Positions 27,094 to 36,554 of a DNA stretch of 64,000 nucleotides are shown here, piece after piece. The notes beneath the pieces were generated by a model. The model searched no databases. It saw only the letters and a list, made by a program, of their open reading frames with translations, and was not told the origin of the DNA. Source of the stretch: Peptostreptococcaceae bacterium (GTDB lineage: Bacteria > Bacillota > Clostridia > Peptostreptococcales > Filifactoraceae); the NCBI GenBank assembly GCA_030532905.1, contig JAUNKE010000002.1, forward strand, positions 57,941 through 121,940, in the 5' to 3' direction. The position numbers and the translations under genes were made by a program. Each line of letters starts with the position of its first letter. Positions within the stretch are counted from its first letter, which is position 1.

Positions 27094-27174
27094 TTTTATA
27101 AATAGATTGGTGACCTTTTTCTTCTCATCCCTCTTTTATAAATTGATTGGTGATCTTCCTTCTTCTCATCCCTC
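27094..27174. repeat. Tandem duplication of about 41 bp in the leader of surface protein 1
   Basis: Two adjacent copies, 27094-27133 and 27134-27174, share TTTTATAAAT-GATTGGTGA and CTTCTCATCCCTC with a few mismatches. They lie 13-95 nt upstream of the start codon at 27080, so they would fall in the 5' untranslated region or promoter. Confidence 0.85.
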
Positions 27175-27303
27175 TACGCCTAATAGATTAACATAAACTT
27201 TCGGGGATTTTTTCAAAATTGATGTAAGATATATGTATGATTTATGCAAATCTTTTGTGTGAATTGTTTCGTTTAGATTACCATTTATTTTCTTTTTGAT
27301 GAC

Positions 27304-27337
27304 GCAAAAAAACAAACAACTTGCGAAAACAAGTTGT
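27304..27337 (-). terminator. Terminator of the AlkZ-like operon
   Basis: On the minus strand ACAACTTG (27330-27337) pairs with CAAGTTGT (27316-27323) across a TTTTCG loop and is followed by TTGTTTTTTTG. It lies about 110 nt past the stop of the gene at 27446. Confidence 0.8.
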
Positions 27338-27445
27338 CGTATGAATTACAGAAGTTCGAGATAAAAAACGGATGGTCAATTTCAATTTGTAAAAAGAATT
27401 TAGGACTCGAAAGTACGATTCAAATTTAATCGAAAAAAGATTCCC

Positions 27446-28471
27446 TTACTCTTCCAATAATACTTCCAACACTTCCGGAAACTGCTCGATTGCTGTCGCC
27501 TGCATCCGTCGTACATCTTTTTTTCTTATATTTACAAAAGGACAGATATATATTTTATCCTTTTCTTTTCGCCAAGTCGCCACCAATTCTCCACTCAGCA
27601 TCACGACCGGTTTTACAATACCTGTCATCGTGTAGATATCTCTAATATATTTCGAATCAAAAAAAGGATTTTCTTTTTTCTCAAATGCCAATAAGAGCGC
27701 ATCAAAGCCGGCAACAAAAAGAACTTCCGGAATATTACCCGTCTCCAATTCCCCCAGATAGTATCGGGTTGTTCCCTCCACTTCCACCGTTTTTAAATCC
27801 AACTTTTTCATCCAACCTTCGACAATGCTTTTATTCTCCTTAAAATAATATCGGGCATCCGCCAAAGACACCGGCCCGAAACCCGAAAAATATCGCCGAG
27901 CAATCTCCAGCTCCGCCCTTTCCTTATCCCAAGGCGTATATTCTTCCAGTAAGCCGAAAGTTTTTTCTCCATATTCCTGATAAATTTTCCCGACGGAAAT
28001 TAAAGAAGCGATAATGCCGCCCCATGCATTAAATAAAGAAAGCTCCTTTTCTTTCGATAGCCGATTTCTTCGACAAAGTTCTTTCAAATCATCTCGACTT
28101 TTATTTCCACTTTGCAATGCTTCGAGAATTAAATCGGCATAATAGTTTTTCTCCTTCGCTGAAACTTTTCCATCTCTAGAAGGCAGATGCAAACTTGGTT
28201 TCAAATAATTACGCCCCTCGTATAAGTAGAGCGGAATTTCCTCTTTCAAATAAGCATGCATCGTTCCGCGAATAGACCATTGACGAACCAAGTCCAAGCT
28301 CCAAGACTTCGAAAACTCATCCTCGTTCATTCGTGTCAAAAATCCCACATGCGCATAAGACTGAAACTGCGCCTGCACTCCATTATGCTGTTGGCAAATT
28401 TGATAGGCGGTCATCGGCTCGACGAAGCCCATTTTTTTCAATACTATTGCTTTCCAGTCCGTTACTTTCAT
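27446..28471 (-). CDS. Winged-helix (HTH_42, AlkZ/YcaQ-like) DNA-binding or glycosylase protein
   Basis: A 341-residue member of the HTH_42 family, which includes the DNA glycosylases AlkZ and YcaQ that release bulky or crosslinked bases. The N-terminal segment GVQAQFQSYAHVGFLTRM contains a Q-A-Q triplet (Q33, Q35) matching the catalytic QxQ motif of AlkZ, followed by the WSIRGTMHAYLKEEIPLYL pattern typical of the family. Central winged-helix modules and a C-terminal segment (ILVFAGFDALLLAFEKKE-like, then VVMLSGELVATWR) also fit. I chose the ATG at 28471, which has a GGAG site; 21 upstream codons look unrelated. Substrate specificity is unknown. Confidence 0.82.
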   Translation of the reverse strand: MKVTDWKAIVLKKMGFVEPMTAYQICQQHNGVQAQFQSYAHVGFLTRMNEDEFSKSWSLDLVRQWSIRGTMHAYLKEEIPLYLYEGRNYLKPSLHLPSRDGKVSAKEKNYYADLILEALQSGNKSRDDLKELCRRNRLSKEKELSLFNAWGGIIASLISVGKIYQEYGEKTFGLLEEYTPWDKERAELEIARRYFSGFGPVSLADARYYFKENKSIVEGWMKKLDLKTVEVEGTTRYYLGELETGNIPEVLFVAGFDALLLAFEKKENPFFDSKYIRDIYTMTGIVKPVVMLSGELVATWRKEKDKIYICPFVNIRKKDVRRMQATAIEQFPEVLEVLLEE

Positions 28472-28581
28472 AATTTCTCCTTCTTGCGTCACTGTTACAC
28501 AGTTCCTAAATCCAAAGACAAGTTTTGCTGTCATTTTTCGTTTTGACTTTCCATTTGTTGTCAGTCACAATGATAGGTGAG

Positions 28582-28833
28582 CTAATCCGAATCGAATCCG
28601 GTTACTTTTTTCAAATCGAGAGGCTGTCCGTTGGGCAGTCTTATCTCTTGCAATTCCTCTAAGGACAGATTCTCCAAAAAAATACAATATTCATTAGGGT
28701 ATCCACCGACAAATTCCATCTTCGGCATCCCGATTTGACTTGGCGCAGTAATCCATAAGCACCATTTATTATTTCCCCAAAATCTTGTTAAGGTCAAAAT
28801 CTCATCTTTAAAGATTACATCGATATCTTTCAT
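28582..28833 (-). CDS. Small protein of unknown function
   Basis: An 83-residue acidic, probably soluble protein (MKDIDVIFKDEILTLTRFWG at the start; ends KKVTGFDSD). I do not recognise a family. It has aromatic-rich segments (NNKWCLWITAPSQIG) and no signal or membrane segment. It lies between an unknown gene and the AlkZ-like gene on the same strand, with weak ribosome-site sequence (AAGCGAG). Confidence 0.55.
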   Translation of the reverse strand: MKDIDVIFKDEILTLTRFWGNNKWCLWITAPSQIGMPKMEFVGGYPNEYCIFLENLSLEELQEIRLPNGQPLDLKKVTGFDSD

Positions 28834-28865
28834 ACATACTCGCTTTTCTTGTGATTATCGGTATC

Positions 28866-29267
28866 TTAAACTTCTCCGCCTTTGCTGAGAAGCAAACTCT
28901 CCATCATGACAACAACCAATGCAGTCGGTGTTATGACAAAACCGTCCGCTGTAATTTTGTCGTTAAAATAATTCACTGACATATCGTGGTCAAGAAATTT
29001 ATTTTTAGCCAAATACTGCTCGATTTCATCCAGTAGAAAAGCACTTTGTTTGAGTTCTTCATCTGAAAAGCCATTCGCGTAATGAACGCTTTTCATCATT
29101 TTTTTCAATTTGGTTTCCGGATATGTTTCTTGAAGAATTGTTCTCAACGATAAAATGATATCGCCAAATGATTGATGACTCATATTGTCCAAATTACACT
29201 TTTCTAAAATCCTTTCTGCAAGCAAATGTTCTACCAGCTCCAAGGCTTTCAATTTCAATTCATCCAT
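28866..29267 (-). CDS. Small helical protein of unknown function
   Basis: A 133-residue, mostly helical, soluble protein. It starts MDELKLKALELVEHLLAERI, has several charged amphipathic helices and ends with the hydrophobic segment TPTALVVVMMESLLLSKGGEV. I do not recognise the family with confidence. The ATG at 29267 has a GGAGGTGG site, so expression is likely. It lies 32 nt upstream of the 83-residue gene and may share its transcript. Confidence 0.6.
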   Translation of the reverse strand: MDELKLKALELVEHLLAERILEKCNLDNMSHQSFGDIILSLRTILQETYPETKLKKMMKSVHYANGFSDEELKQSAFLLDEIEQYLAKNKFLDHDMSVNYFNDKITADGFVITPTALVVVMMESLLLSKGGEV

Positions 29268-29717
29268 AAATCCACCTCCATTCTTTCTATTTCTTCAATT
29301 CTTTCGTAGATTATTATATCGTATTTCCCGCTTTTTGTCAGTTGCTCAATCCTATACCCCACAACTTTTGCTCTATCCTATATTTTGAATACGATAGGTT
29401 CAATTATTACAAATTGGAATCCGAAAAAACTTTTATGTAAACAAAAAAAGAGATTGCTCTCTTTTTTTGCGATGGTTTACCATCTTGTATAGTTATAATG
29501 GGGTTAGAAAGTTTGCGTTGTCATACTCGCTCATTCATTTCTTCGTTTTCGTTCGCTCTTTTTCGTTCTCTGTTTCTCGATGGATTTTCTATTTGATGAA
29601 CGAGTTTCTTCCTATTATATATACTCTCTCAAATTTTTACATTCTCTTGAATGTGTCTATTTTAATATTCCCTAAGCATCTGTCCCAATGTCGTTGTCAC
29701 ATTCACTGTGAATGGTA
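29268..29717. other. Intergenic region
   Basis: It carries a T-rich hairpin terminator (29443-29468) and a minus-strand TATATAATAGGAAG promoter-like element near 29608-29622. No coding frame with a ribosome site was seen. Confidence 0.55.
29443..29468. terminator. Bidirectional terminator hairpin
   Basis: AAAAAAAGAGA (29443-29453) pairs with TCTCTTTTTTT (29458-29468) around a 4 nt loop. It probably ends the surface protein 2 transcript, about 250 nt past its stop. Confidence 0.7.
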
Positions 29718-31190
29718 TTATTTTTCAATTGTAACGGTTTTACTCGGCGCATCCCATTGTATCATCGCTTTGAGTCCCATCTTTTCAAAAGCCGTTTGGA
29801 TATCTCGTAGCGGAAGAAGGATTCTGCCGTTTTGATTTACAATGTCTGCCGTCAATTCAATTTTCTCGCCATTGACCATCATCTGTTTTTGTCCAAGAGT
29901 CAGCTCCACTTTATTTTCGCCATACATAAAATGTGCCGTCTTTGTCGCCGCATCAAAGTTGACATCAATGCCCAATACCTCGGCAATCATTCGTGCCGGC
30001 AACATCGTTCTGCCTTGATGAATCATCGGAGATACATCCATCATTTTTTCCATCGGCACGCCGTCGGTAATTACCGTATATTTTTTCTCACCAATTGTCA
30101 ATTTCGTGGATACGGAAACTGCCTTTTGCTCCGCCAAAGCAACTTTTTCGTTCTCAATTTTTACCGGAGTAGTCTGTTTATCTTTCTTTCCGTCATTGCT
30201 TTTGGCTGTCGAGGCGGATGAGGAACCGGAAAAACTTCCGCCGCCGCCACCGCCGCCGTTACCGCGTGGTGCTGAATCTTTCTTCGGCAAGTCGTCTTTT
30301 TTCGGCGCCGGATTTTGTGCCGGAGGTTTCGGAGCGTCCGGTTGATTGTTACCGTCCGGCTGATTTGAATTGTCCCCCTGCACCATATCTTTTGTCACTT
30401 GAACTTCATAGAAGAAATAATCACTTCTCTGATTTCTAGCTATGAAAGAAATTTTTGTTGACGGTTTTGTTATCGGCACTTCTTTTAGATTATTACTATC
30501 GTCCACCTTTTCATCAACCTTGAAGAAATTTGCAGCATAAATTTCATCTTCTTCAAATTTAATGTCAACTACTCTAATTATCTCCGCTTCTTTTGGAAGG
30601 TGAACAGATAATTGAAACGGTTCTCCTTCATTCGAGCTGTCTTTTTTTCGATTATTGTCAGCTTCAAAAGGTTTCTTACCTAGAATCGTTTTTATCTTCG
30701 GAGCTGCCGAAACAGTTGTGCAAAGCACCTGATAATAACTTGAGTCCTCACCCGCTTTTGAAAGTTTGATATAAGCCGGAAATAGATTATCATCTTGCGG
30801 CACTATAATGTCATTTCGAGTGTTATTTTGTTCCTCACTAAAAAGTTGTGCAAATATCTCTACTTTGTATCCATCTTCCACTTCGATTTCCTCAATGCCA
30901 ATATTTGCTACTTGCCCATTTTCATATCTTTTTACAATCTCATCTGCATGAATCACCTTAGGATTCATTGGGTTCCGTACATCACCGGAACCATCTCCAT
31001 CTTTAACCGCAACTCCACGAATGGATTTAATTTTTAAGCCCACGGATTGTCTTGCCAAATCTTGGTTCATCATTTCTTCCGCCATCGGCATATCATTTTG
31101 CACAACGGGCTTCACTTCCGCAAAACCTAGTGAAGTCGTCAGCATAAGTGATGCTACACCGAACGACAGAATTTGTTTAACTCTTTTCAT
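29718..31190 (-). CDS. Secreted stalk-domain surface protein 2
   Basis: A 490-residue exported paralog of the protein at 25599. It has a signal peptide ending near LGFAEV, two divergent beta modules (about 60-270), a linker with Asn/Pro-rich then Gly-rich segments (GNGGGGGGGSFSGSSSAS, about 275-330), and a C-terminal copper-amine-oxidase-N domain with QGRTMLPARMIAEVLGIDVNF and NGRILLPLRDIQTAFEKMG. The stalk domain is close to that of protein 1, whereas the middle differs strongly. ATG at 31190 has an AAGAGGAG site. Confidence 0.85.
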   Translation of the reverse strand: MKRVKQILSFGVASLMLTTSLGFAEVKPVVQNDMPMAEEMMNQDLARQSVGLKIKSIRGVAVKDGDGSGDVRNPMNPKVIHADEIVKRYENGQVANIGIEEIEVEDGYKVEIFAQLFSEEQNNTRNDIIVPQDDNLFPAYIKLSKAGEDSSYYQVLCTTVSAAPKIKTILGKKPFEADNNRKKDSSNEGEPFQLSVHLPKEAEIIRVVDIKFEEDEIYAANFFKVDEKVDDSNNLKEVPITKPSTKISFIARNQRSDYFFYEVQVTKDMVQGDNSNQPDGNNQPDAPKPPAQNPAPKKDDLPKKDSAPRGNGGGGGGGSFSGSSSASTAKSNDGKKDKQTTPVKIENEKVALAEQKAVSVSTKLTIGEKKYTVITDGVPMEKMMDVSPMIHQGRTMLPARMIAEVLGIDVNFDAATKTAHFMYGENKVELTLGQKQMMVNGEKIELTADIVNQNGRILLPLRDIQTAFEKMGLKAMIQWDAPSKTVTIEK

Positions 31191-31735
31191 TTTTCTCCTC
31201 TTATTGTATCTTCTGTTTTAACTACCCTAATTTTTAATTATACAACAGTTATTTTTCTCGTTTTCGTTAACGCGCTTTGATAGAATAACATAGGTTCTTG
31301 ATACTCGTCAATATATTTTTATTCACTTCTCAAAAATACTAATCATTTTCAAGTTTTTCACAATAAATTTCTACCACAAAATTTCATTTCAAACTTATGC
31401 ATCGCTTTATATTGAAATGTTTCATATCTTAGTTCGATATATAATTTTTTTCTCGGAAGAATTAGCTCATCTTTCAAAATATAAAACAAGATTTTCATTC
31501 TCAAATTCAAAATCCACATTTCAACAAAAAAGAGTGACTTGATACACCTCAATGTTGGCAAAATCCAACGATTGAAGTCGCGCATCTTCACTCTTTTTTT
31601 ACGATTTTCATCGTGTGGAGTTGTAAAATGAGTTGGTTTTGTTCCCTGATTTTGCATTCGCAGTTCAGCGACATCTTCATTTTATCAATCCGCAGTATTT
31701 TTTTCTATCGATTTTTATTTTCCATTTATTGATTC
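31191..31735. other. Intergenic region with a large hairpin
   Basis: It contains the 73 bp hairpin at 31526-31598 and AT-rich sequence that should hold the promoter of surface protein 2. A minus-strand open frame at 31358-31657 runs through the hairpin, lacks a ribosome site and is not credible as a gene. Confidence 0.55.
31526..31598. terminator. Large hairpin terminator after surface protein 3
   Basis: AAAAAGAGTGA (31526-31536) pairs with TCACTCTTTTT (31588-31598). Inside, CAATGTTGG (about 31549-31557) pairs with CCAACGATTG (about 31565-31574). The T-run on both ends allows termination in either direction. The 73 bp size is larger than a usual terminator and could be a remnant of a small mobile inverted-repeat element. 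Confidence 0.6.
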
Positions 31736-33799
31736 TTATTTGTAAATGCGAACGCTCCGATTGTTTTCTTCCCAATTCATTTGGCTTTGCAATCCGATTT
31801 TTTGCATGGCTTTTTGGACATCGCTCACCGGCAACAAAATTCGATTTCCGCTCAACAAAACATCCGCGCTGAGCGGTATGACTTCTTCGCTCAATGTCAA
31901 ATGGTTCTCTCGCAAATGAAGTCGGATTTCACCAACCGCATTTTCATCCCTTGTATATGAAAAAAGAGCAATCTTGTTTTGATGATCAAAATCGACTTTT
32001 GCGTCCAACAGTTCGGCAATTTTTCTCGCCGGCAACATTGTTCGGTCTTGGTAAATTTGTGGCGGAACATCCATCCAACCTTCCAAGACCTTGTCATTGA
32101 TAAAAATATAATATCTCGGATTGCCGATAGTCATTTCGATAATGGAATCATATTTCTTTTTACCATCCGGACGAACTTTGGCAATCGATGCTTGTTCCGA
32201 AGAATCTTTTGCGCTCTTTTGCTCCGGTTGTGAGGATACGCCGGCGCTTTGCCTTTCTACATCTTCCGCTTGCGTTTTTGTTTCCGCTTTCTCTCTCGCT
32301 TTTTCACTTTTATCGGCAATTTTTGGTGGTGGCTCCTCCACCACTGAAGATGGCGCCGTTTCCGTCTCAACGCTTGGTTGTTTCAATTCTTGTGGTTTAA
32401 TATTTGATTTTTCCTTTGACAAATCACTTGTCGAATCGGTTGTCGTCTTATCTTTTTGACTTGCTGCTTCTTTTTGCTTGTTGATAAGTTTTGCAATCAG
32501 ACGCTCTCTGGATTTTTGCGCCGTCTCTGACAGCGGGATAATACGGAAAATCCCGTTTCGTTGTACTTGCGGTGCAAATTGCAGCTGCTTGTCGACATCC
32601 CGAGTCGGCGTATAACTCACCTTGACTTCTTCCTTCGCTTCAACATTTTCCGACTCCACATGCAAAACAATTTTATTCTCTTTGGTCTCAATCTTTTCGA
32701 TTTCCACTTTTTTGGAATCATCCACAACGCCGTTTTCGATGACAGCGACCTCAAATCCCGCCGAGTCGGTCGGGGTGGTTTCAATCACTTTGTTTTCGAG
32801 CTCGCCGTTGAGCTCTACGGTAATCGTCGCTTCCCGATTGCCCAAATTGACTTCGCCGGTTGCGACGAATGAATTTTCTATCGGCTCCGATTTATAATAA
32901 AGCGGTTGCTCTTTGGACGGTTGGAATCGAATATCGAGCTTCTGACTCTTTGGAACACTTTGATTGATTTTGAGCAATGCCTTGCCGTCTTGTACGGAGA
33001 CGCTCTCCACTTCAATATCGTCTTCACGAACGGAAAATCCGAAGTCGCCGGCCTTGAATTCCTGTGATGCGATACTGCTGTCGATTGCCACCTCGATAAT
33101 GTCGGTTGGGGAATCGCTGACTTCCTCAATCAAAACTTTGCTCGGCGAAATGAGCTTTGCACCTACATTATGAGTGATTTCCACCCGCCTAACCGCGCCA
33201 TAATCCAATTCATGATCATAAGGGATATTCTCAAATCGATAAACTCTTATATTTCTGTTATTGAAAATCTCTTCCTTAATATATTTGTCACCGACACCGA
33301 AAATTTTCGTTCTATCATTGATATCTCCGGGGTCACCGCTGTAAATCGTCGTCACCGTTCCGTTTCTGGGATTGTCCTCATCTCGGCGAAGTTCCGCGCG
33401 CAAAAAAGAAATATGACTACCCGCTTGATTCACTCGAACCTTGTGCGCTTGCTGATAAACATCTTTGTAGCTGCTGTGCCACAAAAATTGCAGCCATATT
33501 TCTTGCTGGTCATAGAAAGTTTGCTCGGTCAGCTCCAGCACCCGAACATTTCCTTCGCCACGCACTTTGGAAATGGTCGCACCTTGTATTACCACGCGCC
33601 CTTCTTCCATGTACCCCGGGTCATCATCGAATATCAATTCGATTTCCGAAGTCACTTGCTCATTCGGCACTCCGTTTACATTGATTTCCAAAAGATTGAC
33701 AAAAGTCTTGTTAGCGGATACCGTATTTTTGTGATAATAAATGCCCGATACGACGAGCAATGTAATCAAAACAATGACGGATTTTTTCAGATGATGCAT
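31736..33799 (-). CDS. Secreted stalk-domain surface protein 3 with SwmB-like repeats
   Basis: A 687-residue exported or membrane-anchored protein with an uncleaved or cleaved N-terminal hydrophobic segment (HHLKKSVIVLITLLVV). Residues about 220-420 contain two modules of the SwmB/adhesin type, each with a DxFxV-like strand and a V.V.Y/F...I pattern (for example SSIASQEFKAGDFGFSV and VEAKEEVKVSYTPT). A Ser/Thr/Glu/Lys-rich linker follows (about 460-560), then a C-terminal copper-amine-oxidase-N domain (QDRTMLPARKIAELLDAKVD). I chose the ATG at 33799, which has an AGGGGGT site; the longer frame to 33847 lacks one. It is the largest of the three paralogs. Confidence 0.82.
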   Translation of the reverse strand: MHHLKKSVIVLITLLVVSGIYYHKNTVSANKTFVNLLEINVNGVPNEQVTSEIELIFDDDPGYMEEGRVVIQGATISKVRGEGNVRVLELTEQTFYDQQEIWLQFLWHSSYKDVYQQAHKVRVNQAGSHISFLRAELRRDEDNPRNGTVTTIYSGDPGDINDRTKIFGVGDKYIKEEIFNNRNIRVYRFENIPYDHELDYGAVRRVEITHNVGAKLISPSKVLIEEVSDSPTDIIEVAIDSSIASQEFKAGDFGFSVREDDIEVESVSVQDGKALLKINQSVPKSQKLDIRFQPSKEQPLYYKSEPIENSFVATGEVNLGNREATITVELNGELENKVIETTPTDSAGFEVAVIENGVVDDSKKVEIEKIETKENKIVLHVESENVEAKEEVKVSYTPTRDVDKQLQFAPQVQRNGIFRIIPLSETAQKSRERLIAKLINKQKEAASQKDKTTTDSTSDLSKEKSNIKPQELKQPSVETETAPSSVVEEPPPKIADKSEKAREKAETKTQAEDVERQSAGVSSQPEQKSAKDSSEQASIAKVRPDGKKKYDSIIEMTIGNPRYYIFINDKVLEGWMDVPPQIYQDRTMLPARKIAELLDAKVDFDHQNKIALFSYTRDENAVGEIRLHLRENHLTLSEEVIPLSADVLLSGNRILLPVSDVQKAMQKIGLQSQMNWEENNRSVRIYK

Positions 33800-34014
33800 A
33801 ATAACCCCCTCGCTATTGAATTTTTCCTTATTGATATATCGACTCAAAAAGAACAGGCAATAGATTAAAGCTTATCTTATTACTCAATCCGAATTCTTTT
33901 GTTTTTATCACGCGGTTGTTTCGAGAGAGACTCCGATTGTTTTTCTTAGCGATTTTCTTCCGCAGGGGCAAATCAATTACAATCTTCGACCGATATTCTT
34001 TGCAAACTTGGCAC

Positions 34015-34040
34015 AAAAAAACTGCGGACAAGCCGCAGTT
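34015..34040 (-). terminator. Rho-independent terminator of hcp
   Basis: On the minus strand AACTGCGG (34033-34040) pairs with CCGCAGTT (34020-34027) across a 5 nt loop and is followed by TTTTTG. It begins 20 nt after the hcp stop. Confidence 0.85.
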
Positions 34041-34060
34041 CTCTAAAAACCTGTTAATAC

Positions 34061-35701
34061 CTAATTTGCGAAGAAGAGTTCAATATCATCTTCCACTGTT
34101 CCGATTCCCGCGATGCCGAAGTTTTCAACCAAAACTTTCGCTACATTCGGTGATAGGAATCCCGGAATAGTCGGTCCAAGATGGATATTTTTCACGCCGA
34201 GTGCAAGCAATGCAAGCAATACGATAACCGCTTTTTGCTCATACCAAGCGATGTTATAAATAATCGGCAAATCGTTGATGTCGTCCAAGCCGAATACTTC
34301 CTTCAATTTGAGTGCAATAACCGCCAACGAATAGGAGTCGTTGCATTGTCCCGCATCCAATACGCGAGGAATTCCGCCGATGTCGCCGAGCGGCAATTTG
34401 TTGTACTTGTATTTTGCACAACCCGCCGTCAAAATAACGGTGTCTTGCGGCAATGCTTTTGCAAAATCCGTATAGTAGTTTCTTGATTTTGCGCGTCCGT
34501 CGCATCCGCCCATGACGACGAATTTTTTAATCGCGCCGGATTTTACCGCGTCAACAACTTTGTCCGCCAACTGCATTACTTGATGATGTGCAAATCCGCC
34601 GATGATTTCGCCGGTTTCAATTTCAGTCGGGCTTTGGCAAGTCTTTGCAAGTTCGATGATTTCGCTGAAATCTTTTGTTTCGCCGATTTCACCCGGAATA
34701 TGCTTGCAGCCCGGGAAGCCTGCAGAGCCGGTTGTGAAAACTCTCGACTTGTAGCTTTCCTTCGGTGGAACAATACAGTTGGTCGTCATCAAAATCGGTC
34801 CGTTGAATGATTCGAATTCTTCTTTTTGTTGCCACCAAGCATTTCCGTAGTTTCCTACAAAGTGGTCATACTTTTTGAATGCCGGATAGTAGTTTGCCGG
34901 AAGCATTTCGGAGTGAGTGTAGATATCCACGCCCGTTCCTTTTGTTTGCTCAAGCAACATTTCAAAATCTCGAAGGTCGTGACCGGAAACCAAAATTCCC
35001 GGATTCTTGCGAACGCCAAGATTTACTTTTGTCATTTCAGGATTTCCGTAAGTGGATGTGTTCGCTTTGTCAAGCAGAGCCATTCCTTTTACACCCGCAT
35101 TTCCGGTATCGAGTACAAGCTGCACCAATTCGTCAACGCTCAAATTGTTGTCCAAAGTTTTTGCAAGTGCAAGTTGTAGGAACTCATCAACTTCTTCATC
35201 ATCATGTCCAAGTACATTGGCATGTTTGCTGTATGCGGAAAGACCTTTCAAACCGTAGATGGTCAGCTCACGCAAGCTGCGCACATCTTCGTTTTCCGTT
35301 GACAAAACGCCAACCGTCTTTGCCTTTTCTTTCATTTCATTGATATCGTAGCTTTCCCAAAGAGCCGCTTCGGATAGCTCGGTATTATTGTCAAGTTGTG
35401 CAATCAATTTCTTTTTCAAATCCAAAGTCGCCTTTACTCTATCCACAAACACCTGCTCATCAAAGTTTGCATTCGTGATGGTTGTAAAAAGATTCAGCGT
35501 AATCATGTGGTTGGTATCTTTATCAACCGGCTTGCCCTGTGCTCTAAGTAGCGTTGTCACTTCCGATGCGCCTTTGGAAACATACACCAACAAGTCCTGC
35601 ATATTTGCAACTTCCGGTGATTTTCCGCATACACCCATCTTTGTACAACCTTTATTTCCCGCCGTCTCTTGGCATTGATAACAAAACATTAAATTATCCA
35701 T
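34061..35701 (-). CDS. hcp: Hydroxylamine reductase / hybrid cluster protein
   Basis: Hcp reduces hydroxylamine to ammonia in vitro and nitric oxide to nitrous oxide, protecting anaerobes from nitrosative stress. The 546-residue protein has the N-terminal cluster motif C7-x2-C10-x8-C19-x5-C25 typical of strict anaerobes, and later Cys/His/Glu segments that bind the hybrid Fe-S-O cluster (for example [52 protein letters not shown]). Length is normal. The start at 35701 has a GGAGG site. No Hcr-type reductase lies nearby. A palindromic operator upstream (35773-35786) suggests control by a CRP/FNR-type regulator. Confidence 0.96.
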   Translation of the reverse strand: MDNLMFCYQCQETAGNKGCTKMGVCGKSPEVANMQDLLVYVSKGASEVTTLLRAQGKPVDKDTNHMITLNLFTTITNANFDEQVFVDRVKATLDLKKKLIAQLDNNTELSEAALWESYDINEMKEKAKTVGVLSTENEDVRSLRELTIYGLKGLSAYSKHANVLGHDDEEVDEFLQLALAKTLDNNLSVDELVQLVLDTGNAGVKGMALLDKANTSTYGNPEMTKVNLGVRKNPGILVSGHDLRDFEMLLEQTKGTGVDIYTHSEMLPANYYPAFKKYDHFVGNYGNAWWQQKEEFESFNGPILMTTNCIVPPKESYKSRVFTTGSAGFPGCKHIPGEIGETKDFSEIIELAKTCQSPTEIETGEIIGGFAHHQVMQLADKVVDAVKSGAIKKFVVMGGCDGRAKSRNYYTDFAKALPQDTVILTAGCAKYKYNKLPLGDIGGIPRVLDAGQCNDSYSLAVIALKLKEVFGLDDINDLPIIYNIAWYEQKAVIVLLALLALGVKNIHLGPTIPGFLSPNVAKVLVENFGIAGIGTVEDDIELFFAN

Positions 35702-35743
35702 AGTAACCTCCGTTTTTAACCTTGTTTTTTATTTCCTGTGTTT

Positions 35744-35786
35744 ATTCTATACGAAAGTTATAGCTAATCGCCGTAACATCGGTTAC
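35744..35786 (-). promoter_or_regulatory. hcp promoter with GTAAC-N4-GTTAC operator
   Basis: A perfect palindrome GTAAC-ATCG-GTTAC lies at 35773-35786. A TAGAAT -10 box on the minus strand (35744-35749) predicts a start near 35737, which centres the palindrome at about -42, the class II activation position for CRP/FNR proteins. The known regulator of hcp in Clostridia, HcpR, belongs to this family; the match to its site is an inference. No such regulator gene is in the window. Confidence 0.6.
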
Positions 35787-35976
35787 TATTCCATGATTTT
35801 TTAATATTTTTTTCGAAAAAACTTGTTATACAAAACTATGTCCGCATGGATGTTGTGTTTCTTCTAAAGAAATCAAATGCAAATCCGACGCAAAAAAATT
35901 CGCTAATCGGTAACGATAAATTTTCGCGATGATATGCAAAAGTTCAATCGGACGAGTCCGTCTCTTTCATAAAAAG

Positions 35977-36492
35977 TTATATCTCAATGATATAGTCGAT
36001 GACCTCCAGCTCTCTGTTGTCCGCGGTCGTCCGCTTTTGAATCACCTCATCCGATTTCCCCGAATAATACAGCGGAATTTTTCGGCTCGCGACATTGCGA
36101 TGATCGACCGGATAGAGCAATTTGTTGCAGCCTTTTTCTTTTGCAATCTCAAACAAAATGGAGACCGCTTCTCTCCCGTAATGATTGCCGAATGCTTCTT
36201 CCTTTGTCCAAATCCCGATTTCCGGAATCTCTTCTTTCAGGCGGTGCAGCCCGAGCATCCCGATAAATTCTCCGGTGCTTTTCAAAAAAATGGCATAAGT
36301 ATAGATTTCTTCGTTCTTTTTCGCTTCAATCATCGAGCGAATAAAATCATGCACCTCTTGTAAATTCTCATTCGGTTTCGGATACATATAGGTCGTGATT
36401 CGGGATGTAAAATGCTTCAATATCGCCTCGCCATGTTTCAAGTCGATTTCTTCCAGGTAAAGCCTTTCGGATTCCAATTTATAATCCTTCAT
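35977..36492 (-). CDS. GNAT family acetyltransferase (RimJ/RimL-type)
   Basis: A 171-residue acetyl-CoA-dependent acetyltransferase of the RimJ/RimL class. It shows LESERLYLEEIDLKHGEAIL, the strand and acetyl-CoA region FIGMLGLHRL, EIGIWTKEEAFGNHYGREAV (pyrophosphate-binding loop region) and KLLYPVDHRNVASRKI. Substrate is unknown; relatives act on ribosomal proteins or small molecules. I chose the ATG at 36492 with a GGAAGGAG site. Confidence 0.88.
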   Translation of the reverse strand: MKDYKLESERLYLEEIDLKHGEAILKHFTSRITTYMYPKPNENLQEVHDFIRSMIEAKKNEEIYTYAIFLKSTGEFIGMLGLHRLKEEIPEIGIWTKEEAFGNHYGREAVSILFEIAKEKGCNKLLYPVDHRNVASRKIPLYYSGKSDEVIQKRTTADNRELEVIDYIIEI

Positions 36493-36554
36493 TCTTAAAC
36501 TCCTTCCGTTTAGTCGCTCATAACGCAACTTTCCACTTCCTTATTCATGATTCC

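Larger units (their letters stand above)
27081..27445. other. Intergenic region between surface protein 1 and the AlkZ-like gene
   Basis: It holds the tandem leader duplication (27094-27174) and the terminator at 27316-27337. AT-rich sequence between them (27180-27300) presumably carries the promoter of the surface protein, but I found no clear -35/-10 pair. Confidence 0.6.

Noticed and set aside
31358..31657. Protein-coding gene on the minus strand
   Set aside because: It runs through the 73 bp hairpin, lacks a ribosome site and has no recognisable features.
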